This document shows, piece after piece, positions 41,001 to 54,735 of a stretch of 64,000 bases of DNA. Position numbers and translations under genes: made by a program. Each line of letters starts with the position of its first letter. Position 1 is the stretch's first letter. Location of the stretch: assembly GCA_012295275.1 (NCBI GenBank), contig CM022675.1, positions 6,989,332 through 7,053,331 on the forward strand, read 5' to 3'. The stretch comes from Chrysomallon squamiferum (taxonomy: Eukaryota; Mollusca; Gastropoda; Neomphalida; Peltospiridae). A model generated the notes under the pieces. That model was given only the letters and a program-made list of their open reading frames with translations, searched no databases and was not told where the DNA came from.

Positions 41001-41231
41001 AAAAAACAACCCCACTACGTATTATAAAATCATGCTGATTATGGAGTTTCCCTGTCACCACAGAATTCTTATCACACACATTAATGATTATGCATGTAAT
41101 ACACAAAACTATTACTTAAATATCGAGTCATTTTCAAGGTGTGTTATTTGCACACAAAAATAGAAACTACATTTTTTAAAATCATGCTGATTATGGAGTT
41201 TCCCTGTCACCACAGAATTCTTATCATACAC
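40888..41231. repeat. Two-copy tandem duplication interrupted by a CA tract
   Basis: Copy 1 (40888-41078) and copy 2 (41084-41231) share blocks TCATTTTCAAGGTGTGTTAT and ATCATGCTGATTATGGAGTT with very few differences. Copy 1 carries a CA repeat of about 40 bp at 40955-40995 where copy 2 has only CACACA. Confidence 0.9.
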
Positions 41232-41644
41232 GTCATCTGTCCTCACCACTCTGTTTACTAGTCTGTCCCTTTAGTGAGTCATCCATTGATTAAAACTAGT
41301 CATGTCCTAGTCAGTGCAAAGCCTGCACAGGCTGAGTCAATACAGCTGCACTCTAAAGACCCGTGTAACTGTAATAGTAGAGATGAATTGATATTTATTC
41401 AACGTCAGTCAACACATTTTGTTGTTATTGTTATGTGTTTGATGTGATGGGAAGGTGGTGGTTTTATATTTTAATTTTTATATATATATATATATTTGTT
41501 TATTTATTTATTATTTTAATTATATGGGTTTATTATTGTTGTTGTTTTTATTTTTATTTTAGTAGTGGTTGCTGCAGTATTTGTTATAATATGTTGGGTT
41601 TTTTTAACGTTTTTTGTTATCTTTTTTTTTTTTTTTTAATCTTT

Positions 41645-41681
<37 letters not shown>

Positions 41682-41972
41682 ATCCAGGCATGCACTTGTA
41701 TATTCACACACTAACACATAGAAACAATAAAGGGAGAGGACAGAAGGGAAAGAGAAAACAAATACACTGTCAAAGAATATACCAAGAGGACTAATTTTTT
41801 TCATATTATTTACTAAATTTAGCTGCATTTCTAACATGGTGAATGAAAGACATACAAATGGATTATGAAAGAGTGAGAAAAAAGACAGTGTTTATATAAA
41901 ATTATAAAATCTAAATGTGTGTGTTTATGGGTTCATGAGTACAAGTTTGTCCCTAGATGCATTAATTTGTAG

Positions 41973-42016
<44 letters not shown>

Positions 42017-43495
42017 AAAAAAAAATGTAATTTTATTATATAAAAGGAGATGGAAAGAATTTTTTCACAAAGTATATAAAAATATGATCATTATTTTATT
42101 TTATTTATTTGTTATTTAAATTAAGTAAATTTTCAAAACATAATACAATAAGATCAGTATAATCACAAGATTAATGTTATTTTTTTTTTAATTTGATTTA
42201 GTCTTACATAAACACACTGCACAAAATTCATCATTTTAACAAACCTCTGTAACATTCATTTATCATCAGTTTTAATAATATTTTCAAACGGCACAAATAA
42301 AGAACAAAAACATGAAGAAAAAAAAAAAAAAAGAAAACAACACAAACCTTTTCTTTGTTTTCCCTTCGTAAAACGCCCTGCAGGGAAAAATTGTTCTTAT
42401 GCAACCAGTTCTATTTATAAAAGAAATTTGAATCTTCAACAAAAGTGATTTTAATTTATTCCGGTCTCCAAGGACTTAATTACTGGCAAACTTTGATTTC
42501 TTTGAATAATCGCAGTGGACAGGATGGCAAGGACGTGTGTTATGTAACGATGTTGGGTGGCGGTTGATGATGTCATCATATCAGTGTAGTTTTCTTTGAG
42601 ATAATTAATTTTGTTTTAAGCTGGCTCGATTTCAGAACATTTCCAGATGTGTTCATGCATATAGAACTGTTCTGACATCATTTATGTTAGTAAGGTTAAT
42701 TTTAAAACTTAAATAATTGTTATTATTTTTGTTTCATACACTGTGGTAAGTTTGTAGAACTGGCGTCATTTCATTGTTTTTTTTTTTTCTTTTGTTCGTG
42801 TTATTTTCTGTATTATTATGTCGTTGTTGGGTTTTTTTTTTCTATTATTATTGTTATTGTTAATTGTTATTGTTGTTGTTCTCTATTTTACTTCATATAA
42901 TTTAAAATTTGATTGCTTTTTATATTATCTATATTTATTTATTTTTTAAATTTATTTTTATATTATTTTATTGCCATCTCTTCTTCATCATAAATTCTTA
43001 TTTGTTGTTGTTAATTTTAATTATATTTAATTTCTTCTTCATATTATTATTATTATTTATTTTTAATTTTAATATTTTTTTCTATATTATTAATTTTGTT
43101 TTTAATTTTAATTTATAATTATTATATTATTATTATTATTATTATTATCATGATTACTCTGCATGTTTATATCTTATAAAAACTGATACATTTTTAAGTA
43201 GAAGGATGAGTCATATTAACATGATATAATGTAGCTAATCGTTTTTACATTTATCTATGTTTAACTTGGCAGCTGTAGTAATCCTGAACTGCTGTGTACA
43301 TTGTGTGAAAAAAGCTTATGAATTATATATGAATCTTCATCACGATTCTGATATTTAACACCCAGCACTGGAAACAGTGTATATATTGGGTGTCATTTAA
43401 ACATTTTCTCTTTTCCTCTCCTTTTTTTTTTCTGCCAATAGTATTAATATTTAGTTTTTTTCTTTTGTTTTTATTTTTCCCTTTCTCTCCCTCTC

Positions 43496-43515
43496 TGTCT
43501 GTCTGTCTGTCTGTC

Positions 43516-43588
<73 letters not shown>
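43496..43588. repeat. Compound TCTG, CT and GT microsatellite
   Basis: TCTG units, then a CT tract of about 55 bp, then a short GT tract. Confidence 0.95.
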
Positions 43589-45229
43589 ATCTGTCTTTCT
43601 GGGTTTTCATCTTTTAACTTACCATTCTTTCTGTCTTATTTTTGATGTGTGTGTATAGATACACATACACACACATACTGTTTCATTAGTAATCATGAAT
43701 GTCTTTTAAAAGTCAAGGTTTGCATAAAAAATACTTTTGTAATATATACGTAAAATTTTGTTTGACAGTATCTGAGTAAATTATCCATAGATAATAGTTC
43801 AAATAAATGTTACCCGTCTCTGCATTTGTGTGTCTGTATGTAAGTCTAGTACATACAACAATTGCATCAGTATGTCTATCACTATCAGTATCTGTTTCTG
43901 TATCTTTCTGTCTGTGTGTATGTATGTCTCTATCTGTTTCTGTGTTTGTGAAATCTATATTTGTTTCTGTGCATCTGTGTCTGTCTGTCTGTCTGTATCT
44001 GTTTGTGTCTGACTGTGGAGAGAAATAAGGTACATGTAAGAATGTATGAGTGTTATGTAAACTGCCAGTCCAAAGCATGTCCTGTTCACACAGGCTGTTA
44101 CTTTCACTTGTCTCTCTACAAGGGTTTGTGTCAAAAGTTCAAAATGTTAACTACATATATATATTAGGTTATAACACAGTATGACATAATTATGTGCATT
44201 AATATACTGAGTGTATTTTAAAAATGTAATTACGTGTGCTTTTTTCTTGCTCTTTTTTTTTTTTTTTTACTCATTGTTTCTTTTTCTTTTTTTTTTTTTT
44301 TTTTTTTTTTTTTCAATTAAAGAAATGATAGCTGTAAAATATGTAACAATTTAAATACAAAATACTAAATTTGTTATTATAAATTAGTAGTAGTAGTAGT
44401 AGTAGTACTATTGCTGCTGCTGTTGTTATACTGCTAAATTATTCTATCAGTTACTTTCATCTGACATATTCAATTTTTTTTTTTTTTTTTTTTTAATTTT
44501 ATAATATTATTAAATTAAAATTTAATTTACTTTACTTCAATAGTTATTTTCACTTTTTGTATACAAGTATTATAAGCATTAAAAAAATAGTAGAATAAAA
44601 AAAAAAATAGAGAATACAAAAATATCTAAAAATTATGTATTTGAAAACTCTATTACATAACATATTTTTTAAGTTAATCTATATAACAGACAGATAATAT
44701 TATTCATGTCTGAAACCTGAAAACCATTTTGTATAATGAATGTGGAAAATAAAAACAGCAGTTTTGTCAATGGTGACATTTTATAATATATCTGATATTT
44801 ATGCCATAACTAAAACTTTTATGCATATATATTTGTTCATGAGTGCATGTGTGTGTGTGTGTGTGTGTGTCTGTTTTATAAACTTAACTACATTAATGAG
44901 ATATTGGCAGTCATTAGCCAGAAATTTTTCAAAAACTGACACCCAGTATGAAAACAATGTGTGACATGGACAAACTTTTGAAATGTCCCAGCAGTAATTA
45001 CTTTTCTGTATGTGTATGAGGAAAAGAAAAATGCTGAGATTTCCTAACCTTTATCCTGTGTGACTACCCATCCTAGAATAGCAGCTGCAGGCTACACATG
45101 TAGAACAGTTTATCACCCTGCTTTTAGTCACTTCTTGTACTTACAGTACTTGACTGGTGTGTGACAGTTTTATGTGACAAAAAAAAAAAAAAAAAAAGAA
45201 GAAAATCTGAAAAAAAAGTTTGAGCTTCT

Positions 45230-46100
45230 AAAACATACAAGTTTTTATATATTTCTACATGTATTGGTAAGTTGATCTTACGTTTTGTAAAAGATTCAGT
45301 TGTGTAGATGGGTTTTGTATTGTTTAAACTTAAGAATTGTTAGTGATTTCTTGTACATATACATTTGTGTTAGTCATAGAAACTCACAGAAATGTGAAAT
45401 TCAAAAACATACAAGTTTTTATATATTTCTACATGTATTGGTAAGTTGATCTTTTAACATACATATATACTGATAAGCTAACACTACCCTATTGTAAAAA
45501 TCAGATTTTTGCCTTTGTTTTTATATTGTTTTAGATTAAAATTGTTAGTGTGTTCTTGTACATATATACATCTGTATGAGAATTGTAGAAACTCATATAT
45601 AGACGTCTGTGATTCTAAAACATATAAATTTTTATATGAAAATATTAATATAATGGTAATTTGACAGTATGTTTTGTAAAGATTCAATTTTTTTGACTGG
45701 TTTTTATATTGTTTTAACATAAAATTATATTGGCTTCTAAAACTAAAATGATTCATGTGTTTTTTGTATATACTTTTGTGAGGTTAAAGATACAGAAATT
45801 TGTAATTTTAAAACATACAAGTTTTTACATATTGATAAACTGACAGTATGTTTTGTAAAGATCTAACATAGTGTTGGTATTTATATCATTTTAACTTAAA
45901 ATCTCAAGTGTTCAGGTAAATACTTGAGCAACAGCCATAGAAACTCAAGAGATACATAAACTCCTGCTGGAAGTTGAAGTTCTAATATATGAAGGTTTTA
46001 ATGTACATAAAAGATTGAATGTTATATTGGTTTTTACATCATTTTAAATTTTGTGAAGATACATATTTTTTTTATTAGTTTGTATATACTTTTAATTTAT
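45230..46100. repeat. Degenerate tandem array, 173-213-bp unit, about five copies
   Basis: AAAACATACAAGTTTTTATA anchors start near 45230, 45404, 45617, 45810 and (weaker) 45983. Units share TTTTGTAAA-GATTCA, TTTTTATATTGTTTTAA and ATAGAAACTCA blocks. Spacings are 174, 213, 193 and 173 bp. Confidence 0.85.
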
Positions 46101-48062
46101 AATTGTAAATAAGTTCTTATCATTAATAAGTTGTTGTTGAGGGAATGTGTAAACTTTAAAAAAAATGTATTCTTTTTTTATATATTTAGACTTTAATTAT
46201 TATATAAGCTGCCTTCAAAGAACTGTGATAAAAGTTAATTTTTAAAAACTAATTCTGTTTTAGTTAATAGGCTCAAAATAATGAAACTGGAAAAAAAATT
46301 AATTGTTAAATGTACTTTCCATTTATTGGTAAAATGCACTTTAGATGTCTGTATCTACTTCTGTTACTTGTATTCTGTTTTTTTTTCATTCTTTCTGTCA
46401 GTCTCTTTTTCTCCCTATCCCTATCACTATCCTATTTTTTTCTCTCTCTTTCTTTATCTGTTCATCACTATCTTTCTTTCTCATTCTCATTCTCTCTGTC
46501 TTTGTGTCTGTCTGTCTGTCTGACTCTTTCAATGCTATTTAAAACAAATTTAAAATGTATTGTGTATTTTTAATATATAGTCCAATCATGGGCAAACATA
46601 CATATTATTTAAAATGCTGCGTTTACAAGAAATTTTTCAAACAACAAAACATTCATGACCATTGTCAGTTCATTCTGGCCCACTTGAAGATTTGTTGATC
46701 TGTGCAAATCTAACAAGAATGCTGGTCGTCATAAATACACAAAGGTTGTTGAGTCTTGTATAACCTTATTTAGCAATCCTTTTACAAATATCTCCTAAAC
46801 TTCTACACACTCTTTCCATACACCCAGGGTCACAAATGACTTCTTAGGAGACCTCTTCAATTAGTCAGCTTTTCTGACCTCAGCATGAACGAAGGAAAGT
46901 TTGTTTATTTTAAATGTTGAAATAAAATTGCGAGGGTCGGTTGTATAGAAAAAGAAGGTATGCGTGGTGAATAGGTAAATCTTACATGGTTAGTTTGTGT
47001 TAGGTTTGTTGAAAGAGTTGGGTACCTGGGTACTCGTTTTTAATGGGTGGGTTGTTGACTCCTAAATATGTCCTAAGCAAGTGCTCTAACCTCTTTGAAG
47101 CTTCCCTAAATTCCCATTCCAACTAAGTATATATTAAACGTTATGGTATGTGTTTTCCTGTGAGTGATGTGTATGTATGTGTAATCCCATATTGATAAAC
47201 AGCAAATAGCCTATGAAATCAGATTTCTGTTCTTTATTAATAATAATTATTATTGTGATTGTTGCTGCTGTTGCTATTGTGTGAAAACTGCTGTTAAGTA
47301 TTTCAAATAATTAAAAATTAATACAAAATTGGGATATTTATAAGAGATTACATTTATTTTTATCTTAATTCTTTCTCTCTTTTTTCATTTTATTTTATTT
47401 TATTTTTTGTAATTACAAATTTATAATAAAATTTAAAATAAAAGCTATCAATAACAAAATAATAATAACATAAAATACAAATTGAAATAATAAAAAAAAA
47501 AGCAAAAAAAAAAAGAAGAAGAAGCATCTAATAACCTTTTAGATAAATATCAATAAAAGTCAGAAGACTGTTTTTATCTTTTCTTTACAACTGCACAACA
47601 ACAGCATACAACTTCAAAATGTCAGATAACAACATTTTGTGTGTTTGTTCAGGTATTACAGGTATGTGACTTAATCATATGCAATCTTTGTGTAATATTA
47701 TCCACCCTGTCATATCATTTGTATTCAGATAGCAGATAACAAATATGTGTGATGAAACAAAACGATAAGTCGAAGTTAAAAATGAAAATTTGCACGACTG
47801 CTTTTGTTCTGTGGTTACATACAAGCAAAAGTATGTGGCTCCAAAATTAGAGTGATGCTATATGATTTGTTGGGGTTTTTTTTTTTTCAGTTAGGTTAGG
47901 TATAGCTGATATTAAAACAGCTTTTATGTGTCTTAAAAAAGTTTATATTAAAACATTTTTGCACATATGGTTTATATAGTATTTTTATAAGATTTATACA
48001 ACATGCACAGTACTTTTTATAAAATATTAAAAATGTATTCCATCTTCTATATTTTTCATTTT

Positions 48063-48103
<41 letters not shown>

Positions 48104-48260
48104 GCACAGTACTCTTTATAAAATATTAAAAATGTAATCCATCTTGTACTTTAATTTTCCTCTTTTTTAGTCTCTTTCTCTCTCTTTCTGCAAACTGATA
48201 TAAATCTGAAAAGGTGCTTTTCATTCTGTTTTTAGCATCTGATATCTTAAGGATTTTTTT

Positions 48261-48295
<35 letters not shown>

Positions 48296-48649
48296 CTCTC
48301 ATCTGTTTTTACCTCCTCATGACATACACACACACATATTTTTTTTTTCTTTTTTATCCTCTAACATCTTCTCATTTTACATAGTTATTTTCTCTACATC
48401 TTTGTCAGTTAGTGATATAGTGAGGCTTCTGCCAGATGTCTGAGTGAGTGAGTATATCTGCTGCTACTGCACACCTATAAGTTTTCACCTGAAAACACCT
48501 GGATAAAGAACTCTTTGATGTATGTGTATGACTCATACAGCCTTTAACCTTCGTGGTGTATTTTTTTAATTAAAAAAAAAGAATTCTGATTTCTTTAACA
48601 TCTGTCATATAAAGTTTATACCTGCTTGTTAGTCATTTATGTGTGTGTA

Positions 48650-48652
<3 letters not shown>

Positions 48653-48719
<67 letters not shown>
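48653..48719. repeat. TG microsatellite
   Basis: TG run of about 65 bp, the longest pure TG tract noted in the window. Confidence 0.95.
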
Positions 48720-48721
<2 letters not shown>

Positions 48722-49617
48722 GAGTATATCTGTTTATATATATATATATATATTTATGTAGACATATTGATGTGAGGAATGTGCTAATGTTGTAAACCAT
48801 GAACTTATTTTCTTTTGACTTTATCATGTATATAAACAAAATTACTATTTATTTTAGACAAAAAAAACAAAACAAAAAACACACAGAGAGACTAATACAT
48901 ACATGCTAGTATACACATACTGTCACATGTTTATCTTTTTTCCCCTTCATTTATGCTGTTGCATAATGTATATCCTTAAGCCAAATAAAGAAATATTTTT
49001 GGAAGAATATTTGTGACCCAGAGTTATTTTATCTCAATGAATACATTACATTGCTGTAATTCTTGCTGTTGTTTTAATTAGTAGGGTTATTTTGTTGTTT
49101 TGTTTCTTCCTCGTTTTTATCCTGTAGGTTATCAGAAAATTTAATTTAAAACTTACAGTTACACTGATAGGATAAAATAAGTTTGCATAATGTACCATAT
49201 GATTCAAGCTTACTTATTATACTATAGCACAGTGACAAGAACAGTTGTTAGGAAGTGTTCCTGTTGATCAGTTTCCTGTTCCAACCAGGGACACATGACT
49301 CATTTATCAAAGACCTTCTTATAAACCTTATTAACAGATATTTATATATATATATATATATTACACAGAGGAAACCTTAATTTATTGAAAATTTTGATTT
49401 TTCCTTCATAATTTCGGTAACTGAAGATCTTTTCCTTCTTCTTCTTCATTTTCCATATCTAAATAAACATTTATCTCAGAACACTTTGTTTCCCCAGTAT
49501 TACTGGCACTCCATATTAGTTAGTATTCTAGCTCCATTTTCGTTTGCTCTTTCTCTTCTTTTTTTTTTTTCCATTCTTTATTTTTAAACACCTTTATTTA
49601 AGTGCCTAAACATGCTC

Positions 49618-49649
<32 letters not shown>

Positions 49650-49959
49650 CCAGTGCCAGGCGGCACCAGTGAGTTTCATTCAGTAGTGTTGTTGATAAAG
49701 CCTGCTGTGGCTCACAGGTTCAGAAGTTATTTCCATCCAAGTCTATTCCTGGAAGTCAGTGTGCTCAGTTTTCTCTAGGGTAGTATCAGCCTTAGTAGTA
49801 CTACTCTCTCTCTCTCTCTCTCTCCATTGTCAAACTGATTGAAACAGTTAACAGTGAAATCTGCTGGGAGGTTTAAAACTGACTGTTTCGATTTTTTGAG
49901 TAAAGAAAGAGAAAACTTGTGTGTTCTTGACAGTAAGTAAGAAGAGTTTGATTTTTGTA

Positions 49960-50570
49960 ACGGAATCCATATCATTTGTCTGACTTAGTTCATGTTGGCA
50001 AAAGTTAGAAATATTAAAATTTATTTTAATGATATCTTAAGGAAAGTAGATTAAGTGTCAGTAAATTTTATTTGATAAGATGGTCTCATTTGTTTAACTT
50101 AATCTAAGCAAAAGTTAAAACATAAAATTTGTTTTGATTGATATCGTAAAGAAAGTTAATTAAGGAAAGTAAATTATTTCGTAGAATGGCCACTTGTCTA
50201 GTTTAAGCTTAGCAAATGTTTTAATAAAAAGTTTCTTTTGATTGAAATCTTAAAGAAACTAAATTATGTAGGATATTTTTAGAATAGTGTCTAACTTACA
50301 CTGAGCAAATGTTAAATCTGTTTTACCTGACTAATATTAAATTAATAACAGGTAGATTTGTTATTTTATGTTACTGATGGAATATATACCGGTAAATTTT
50401 AACGTGTGAAATCTGAATTGTTCAAAACACACTATGAAAAATAAGTAAAAGTAGGTGAATTTTATTTTTATCATTCTGATAGTCAATTAAGCTGAGCAAC
50501 TGTTTAATTGTGAAATCTGTTTTGACAGAAATGTTGAAGAAACTAAATTAAATTGTCATAAATCAGTTTT
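49960..50570. repeat. Degenerate tandem array, about 95-110-bp unit, five or more copies
   Basis: AGCAAAAGTTAAAA-like anchors lie near 49997, 50107, 50211, 50304 and 50495. Most are followed by TTTTGATTGA-ATC-TAAAGAAA and GTAAATT blocks. Confidence 0.75.
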
Positions 50571-51009
50571 AGCATCTTCATGTAGCGAATGAACATTAAC
50601 TTTTTAATTGGGCTGCATGTTTGCATGTGTGTGTATTTGTGTGTGCATTTGTGTCTGTGTGTACATACATTGCAAAACAGAAAATGATTGTATAGTCATA
50701 ACTACAAAGTTTTTTGTTTTTTGTTTTTTTTTTTAATCTATTCAAACTGGATATATGTATTACATATGTGTGTGGATATATATCATATTCTCACACACAC
50801 AGAAGTCTAGTTACATCAATTTATTATCAACATTTATTATCAACATGAGTTGATGCTCTACATATTAAAACTAATTCATCATAAATTAATTAACATTATA
50901 AATTTTCTTGTTTGTTTGTTTACTTATTTATCTAATATTTTATTTTATTTTTTATTATTTTTTTATTTATCTGTCTATCTTAGTCACACACTGACTCACT
51001 CACTCATCC

Positions 51010-51040
<31 letters not shown>

Positions 51041-51064
51041 TTTGTTTGTTTATCTATGTTACAG

Positions 51065-51585
51065 CCAGTGAACCATCATTGCTGAGTGGATCAAGTCACG
51101 CAAGTCAGCCTGGATCAAAACAAGTAGTTCTGAGTGAAGACTTAGTCAACACGACTGACGGACAACTCTCCGCAGGATCCACCTCCGGAAGGAGAGTTCA
51201 CGACAAGGGACACAACTCCAATTCGAGCAACAAGGAAAATGCAGTGCCCAGCTTGCTCTCTCCGGTGTCTGTCAAGCCAGATATTCTGGTTCAAGACTCT
51301 CCGAGGAAGCCTTCGTATCTGAAACTGAGCTGTGCTGTTAGTGGTTATGGGAAGTACAGTCGGTATTCGTCCTACAAGAACATAGAGAAACGGTCGCCAT
51401 TTTCGAGTACATCCTCCCTTCGTTCGGACCAAAGCTCACCAGACATGCCTTCCATACAGAGTCCAGCTGGTAATTGTTTAAGGACTCCTGTGTCACTACA
51501 TGGACCTATACCAGTCACCACAAATGGATCACTAGTGAATGGACACTCAAAACTTACAGTGCATCCTACGGGAGATAGTGTGAAG
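51065..51585 (+). CDS. DLGAP: DLGAP-like protein, coding exon 2 (residues 523-696)
   Basis: Acceptor TTACAG and donor GTGAGA bound a 521-nt exon that enters in phase 1 and leaves in phase 0, completing Ala523 with the last base of exon 1. It continues the Ser-rich linker and holds two further GK-binding-like motifs only 19 residues apart: R603-K-P-S606-Y-L-K-L and R622-Y-S-S625-Y-K-N-I. The first closely resembles the SAPAP consensus (Arg at -3, Ser, Tyr at +1). S601-P-R-K just before it is a CDK-type site. A KEN tripeptide is at 579-581, followed by Pro at 584. The open frame extends 5' of the acceptor for a few codons (from 51046), but that stretch is low-complexity intron. The 32.5 kb gap before this exon is the main uncertainty, since another exon with compatible phases could lie between. 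Confidence 0.88.
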
Positions 51586-52874
51586 GTGAGATGTGTTGGA
51601 TTGTTTTTTTGATTTTTGGGGTTTTAAACTGGGATAAGAAATTTTTTAATGGATAGCATAAACATTTCTGAGGATTTTTTAATAAACTTAAAGCTTTGTT
51701 TCTGTAATGATATTTTGTATATCATATCACATTTTTTATCTATCTAGTATTATGCCTGTTTATCATCTTTTACTATTCTTGTAATAAAAAAAATATATAA
51801 TAATTAGTTTGCAGTATGCATCTTGGTAATGAAAAGATTAAAGTAAAAAAATTATGCTTGAGAAAGTCCAGACATCTTACCTGCAGCTTAGTTAATTTGT
51901 TATATATGCAAATATTAGTTCCTATAAATTATAACTTCATATATATATATATATATATTTAGTTTAATACTGCTCTTTAATTTACAAGAACCATCCAAAA
52001 TTTTTTAATATTTTAAACATTTGCTTTTTTCTTTATATATTAATATATATTAATGGTCTGATAAATATGTAATGATATAATAATTAATACTGTATAATGC
52101 ACTTTTTTTTTTTTTTTTTAAATTATGTGATCTTATTTCTGTAATAGCTTCAAATTTTAAAAGATTTTTTTTTTTTTTCGTTTATTTGTTTTGTTGTTTT
52201 TTTTTTTTTTTAATTGACTTTTAACAATAATTTCATATTTTAAATGTTACCATTCAAATTTTGGTTCAGTGGTGGGAAAAAAAAATATTTTTTTTTTTAT
52301 AAATTGTTTCTCATAAGACAGAACTAGGTTATTCAATTTCTTTTTCACAGAGCAGGACTGATGAAAATCAGATTGACTCTATTTCCGGTGGTTAATAGCA
52401 TTTGAGTTACTTAACTCAAAATTTAGCTGTCATATATATCATTCCTCACTGTGTTTATATCTCTATACTTACTGTGTCAAGATGTGAGTGCCTGCCTGCG
52501 AAAAAGATCTGTATATGGAATGTGGGGAAAGTGTTTATGTAAATCCTGATAAAATATAGAGAGAATTTAAAAGAAAAAAAAAAAAAAGAAATTTCAAAGG
52601 ATATATATATACATATAAGTAAAAGAAGGATGTTTTTTTAATTTTTTTTCCTCTGCATTTTTAATCCTCTGAAATTTATTCCATCATTTTCTTTCTTTCT
52701 TTCGTATCTCATTTACTCCTTTTCTTAACTCCTTTTCTCCTTTCCTTATTTCTCTCTCTCTTTCTCTTTCTCACTGTTTTTTATCACTTACATCATCTTC
52801 TTTCTTGCTTTTTTTTTAGCAGTTTTATCTTTTTTTACTTTAACATAAAATCTTAAATAACTGCACCATAGAGG

Positions 52875-52905
<31 letters not shown>

Positions 52906-54023
52906 ATTAATCTAATATTAAACACAGCTTGAACATGTAACATAATGATTATATTTTATGTCTAGCTATCATTAAAAAGAAAATTTCCTTTCATTAATAT
53001 TTATTTGATCCAGAGGAAATGAAATAACATGTGATACCCTGATGATAAAAGATATCATCATTTTTTTTCTTTTTTTTTTTTTTTTTTTTCTCTCTCTCTT
53101 TCTCTCTCTCTTTTACTCTTTTATTTATTTTATTTTATTATTATTTATTTATTTATTTACTTATTTATTGCTAATTTAGTGAATGGCCATCTTCATACCA
53201 GGAAGATATATTTTTTATTATTCTTTTTTTTTTTTTTAATATTAAAATTTTCTTTCTTTTCTTCTTATTTCTATTAAATAGATAGGTATTTAGCTAGAAA
53301 AATGATTGAAATTGTATAACATTTAAAAAAAAGAGAAAACATGAGAAAATCAAAAATAATATAAAGTAAATGATTCCATCCCATCTAAAAGTAACCTTGG
53401 CTTAGAAAAAGATTACTTGCTGCTGATTGATTTCAGTCATCCATGAAGTGGCAATAATGTATTTCTTTTCTCATATAAAAATTACACAAAACTCAATCAA
53501 TAAGTGATAATAAAAAGACAGAAAGTTTACTGTATTAAATGGTCATTTTATGTAACCAAAAATTTATCTTCATTTGGTATATGACATTTATTTTTATTTT
53601 TAATTTTATTCTCTCTCTCTCTCTCTCTCTCTCTCAAGTAGTTTGACAGAAACATTTTAAAGGTTGACATGACCTTTTCATTCCATGTTTTTTAAAAAGG
53701 AAATTAACTAACAAATATTTTTATATTTTCCACTAATGAAAAGATAAATTTTTTTTTTTTTTTTATCTGTTTTAAAGATAGGATAAATAAAATATTTTTT
53801 TTTATTATTATTTATTTGATCTTTTTTTTTTTTTTTTTTTTTTTCATAAAATGTCATAACATTTTTTATCTTCTTTTTTTTCCATATTAAAAAAAAAAAA
53901 GAAAAAAAAAAAGAAAATAACTAACAAAAACTAGTTCTTTATATAACCAAGATATTTTAAGAGAAATATTTTTATATTTTCCACTAATGAAACTACATAA
54001 ATTTATGTTTCTATCTGCTTCAG
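51586..54023 (+). other. Intron 2 (2.4 kb)
   Basis: Donor GTGAGA, acceptor CTGCTTCAG. AT-rich with poly-T runs at 52875-52899 and 53822-53844, CT-rich tracts near 52740, 53090 and 53611, and an A-rich stretch near 53890-53915. No coding potential seen. Confidence 0.8.
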
Positions 54024-54129
54024 GATGGTCAGTATTTTCTTGAAGCCACCAACATAGAAATAGAACGTTTGCAATCATTTATTAGCAGAGCAGAAGCTGA
54101 TATGCGAAGTTGCTCCTTGTCAGAAGAAG
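54024..54129 (+). CDS. DLGAP: DLGAP-like protein, coding exon 3 (start of GKAP domain)
   Basis: The acceptor ATCTGCTTCAG and donor GTACAG frame 106 nt, phase 0 to phase 1, encoding residues 697-731. The exon opens with D-G-Q-Y-F-L and continues with an amphipathic helix carrying I-E-R-L. This corresponds to the first helix of the vertebrate GKAP domain, which starts D-G-x-W/Y-F-L and has an E-R-M/L segment at the same spacing. Too short to give a convincing free ORF, the exon was recognised by its conserved helix and by phase agreement with both neighbours. Confidence 0.9.
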
Positions 54130-54735
54130 GTACAGGATATTTCTTACTTGGTTACCTCCCCTTACAAAGCTTCTTTTGTTTGTATGGTGTTTTGGGGGTT
54201 GTTAATTTTTTCTATCTCTCTCTCTCCTTCTCTTAAATTATATAAAGATACTGGCATTGATGTTGGCAAAATGAATAATAATAAAAAGAAAACATAAAAA
54301 TAATTACATAAATTTTTAAAAGGTATATGCTATTAATATATAAAAAAGCCTTGAGGATAGTTTAAAATGTGTCCAGGAGCATTTATTTTTAAAACATTTT
54401 AAAGTGCATTTTAGTGTTTGAATTCAGAGGCTTTATATATGGTTGCACTTGAAAGTTTTTAAAAAAATTTAAAGTAATAAATAAAATCTGCCATTTATAT
54501 ATTTACTTTTTGTAGAGCTTTTCTCTTTTTTTTTTTTTTTTTTCTTTTTAACCTTTCTTTTTCTTTATTATTATTATTATTATTTTTATTACAGAATTCT
54601 TTATTACTTATTTATTAACTCCAGCTTAATGGGTTTTTTTTTTGTTTTTTTTTTTTTTTTTCCTTAAATGGAAATTTAATGAAAAGTCAAATTAACACAT
54701 TTTCTGTAAAAAAAAAAAAAAAATTCTATTTTCAG
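54130..54735 (+). other. Intron 3 (0.6 kb)
   Basis: Donor GTACAG, acceptor TATTTTCAG. AT-rich, with T-rich runs near 54525-54545 and 54625-54661. Nothing else recognised. Confidence 0.85.

Noticed and set aside
40928-41339. Three TGAGTCA (AP-1) sites within 412 bp
   Set aside because: About eight such sites on either strand are expected by chance in 64 kb and I see about that number overall. The local cluster alone is weak evidence.
41435-41837. 119-residue + strand open frame and its minus-strand partner
   Set aside because: Composed of Tyr-Ile and Phe-rich stretches from TA and T tracts. It has no recognisable domain, and acceptor and donor do not fit the gene model.
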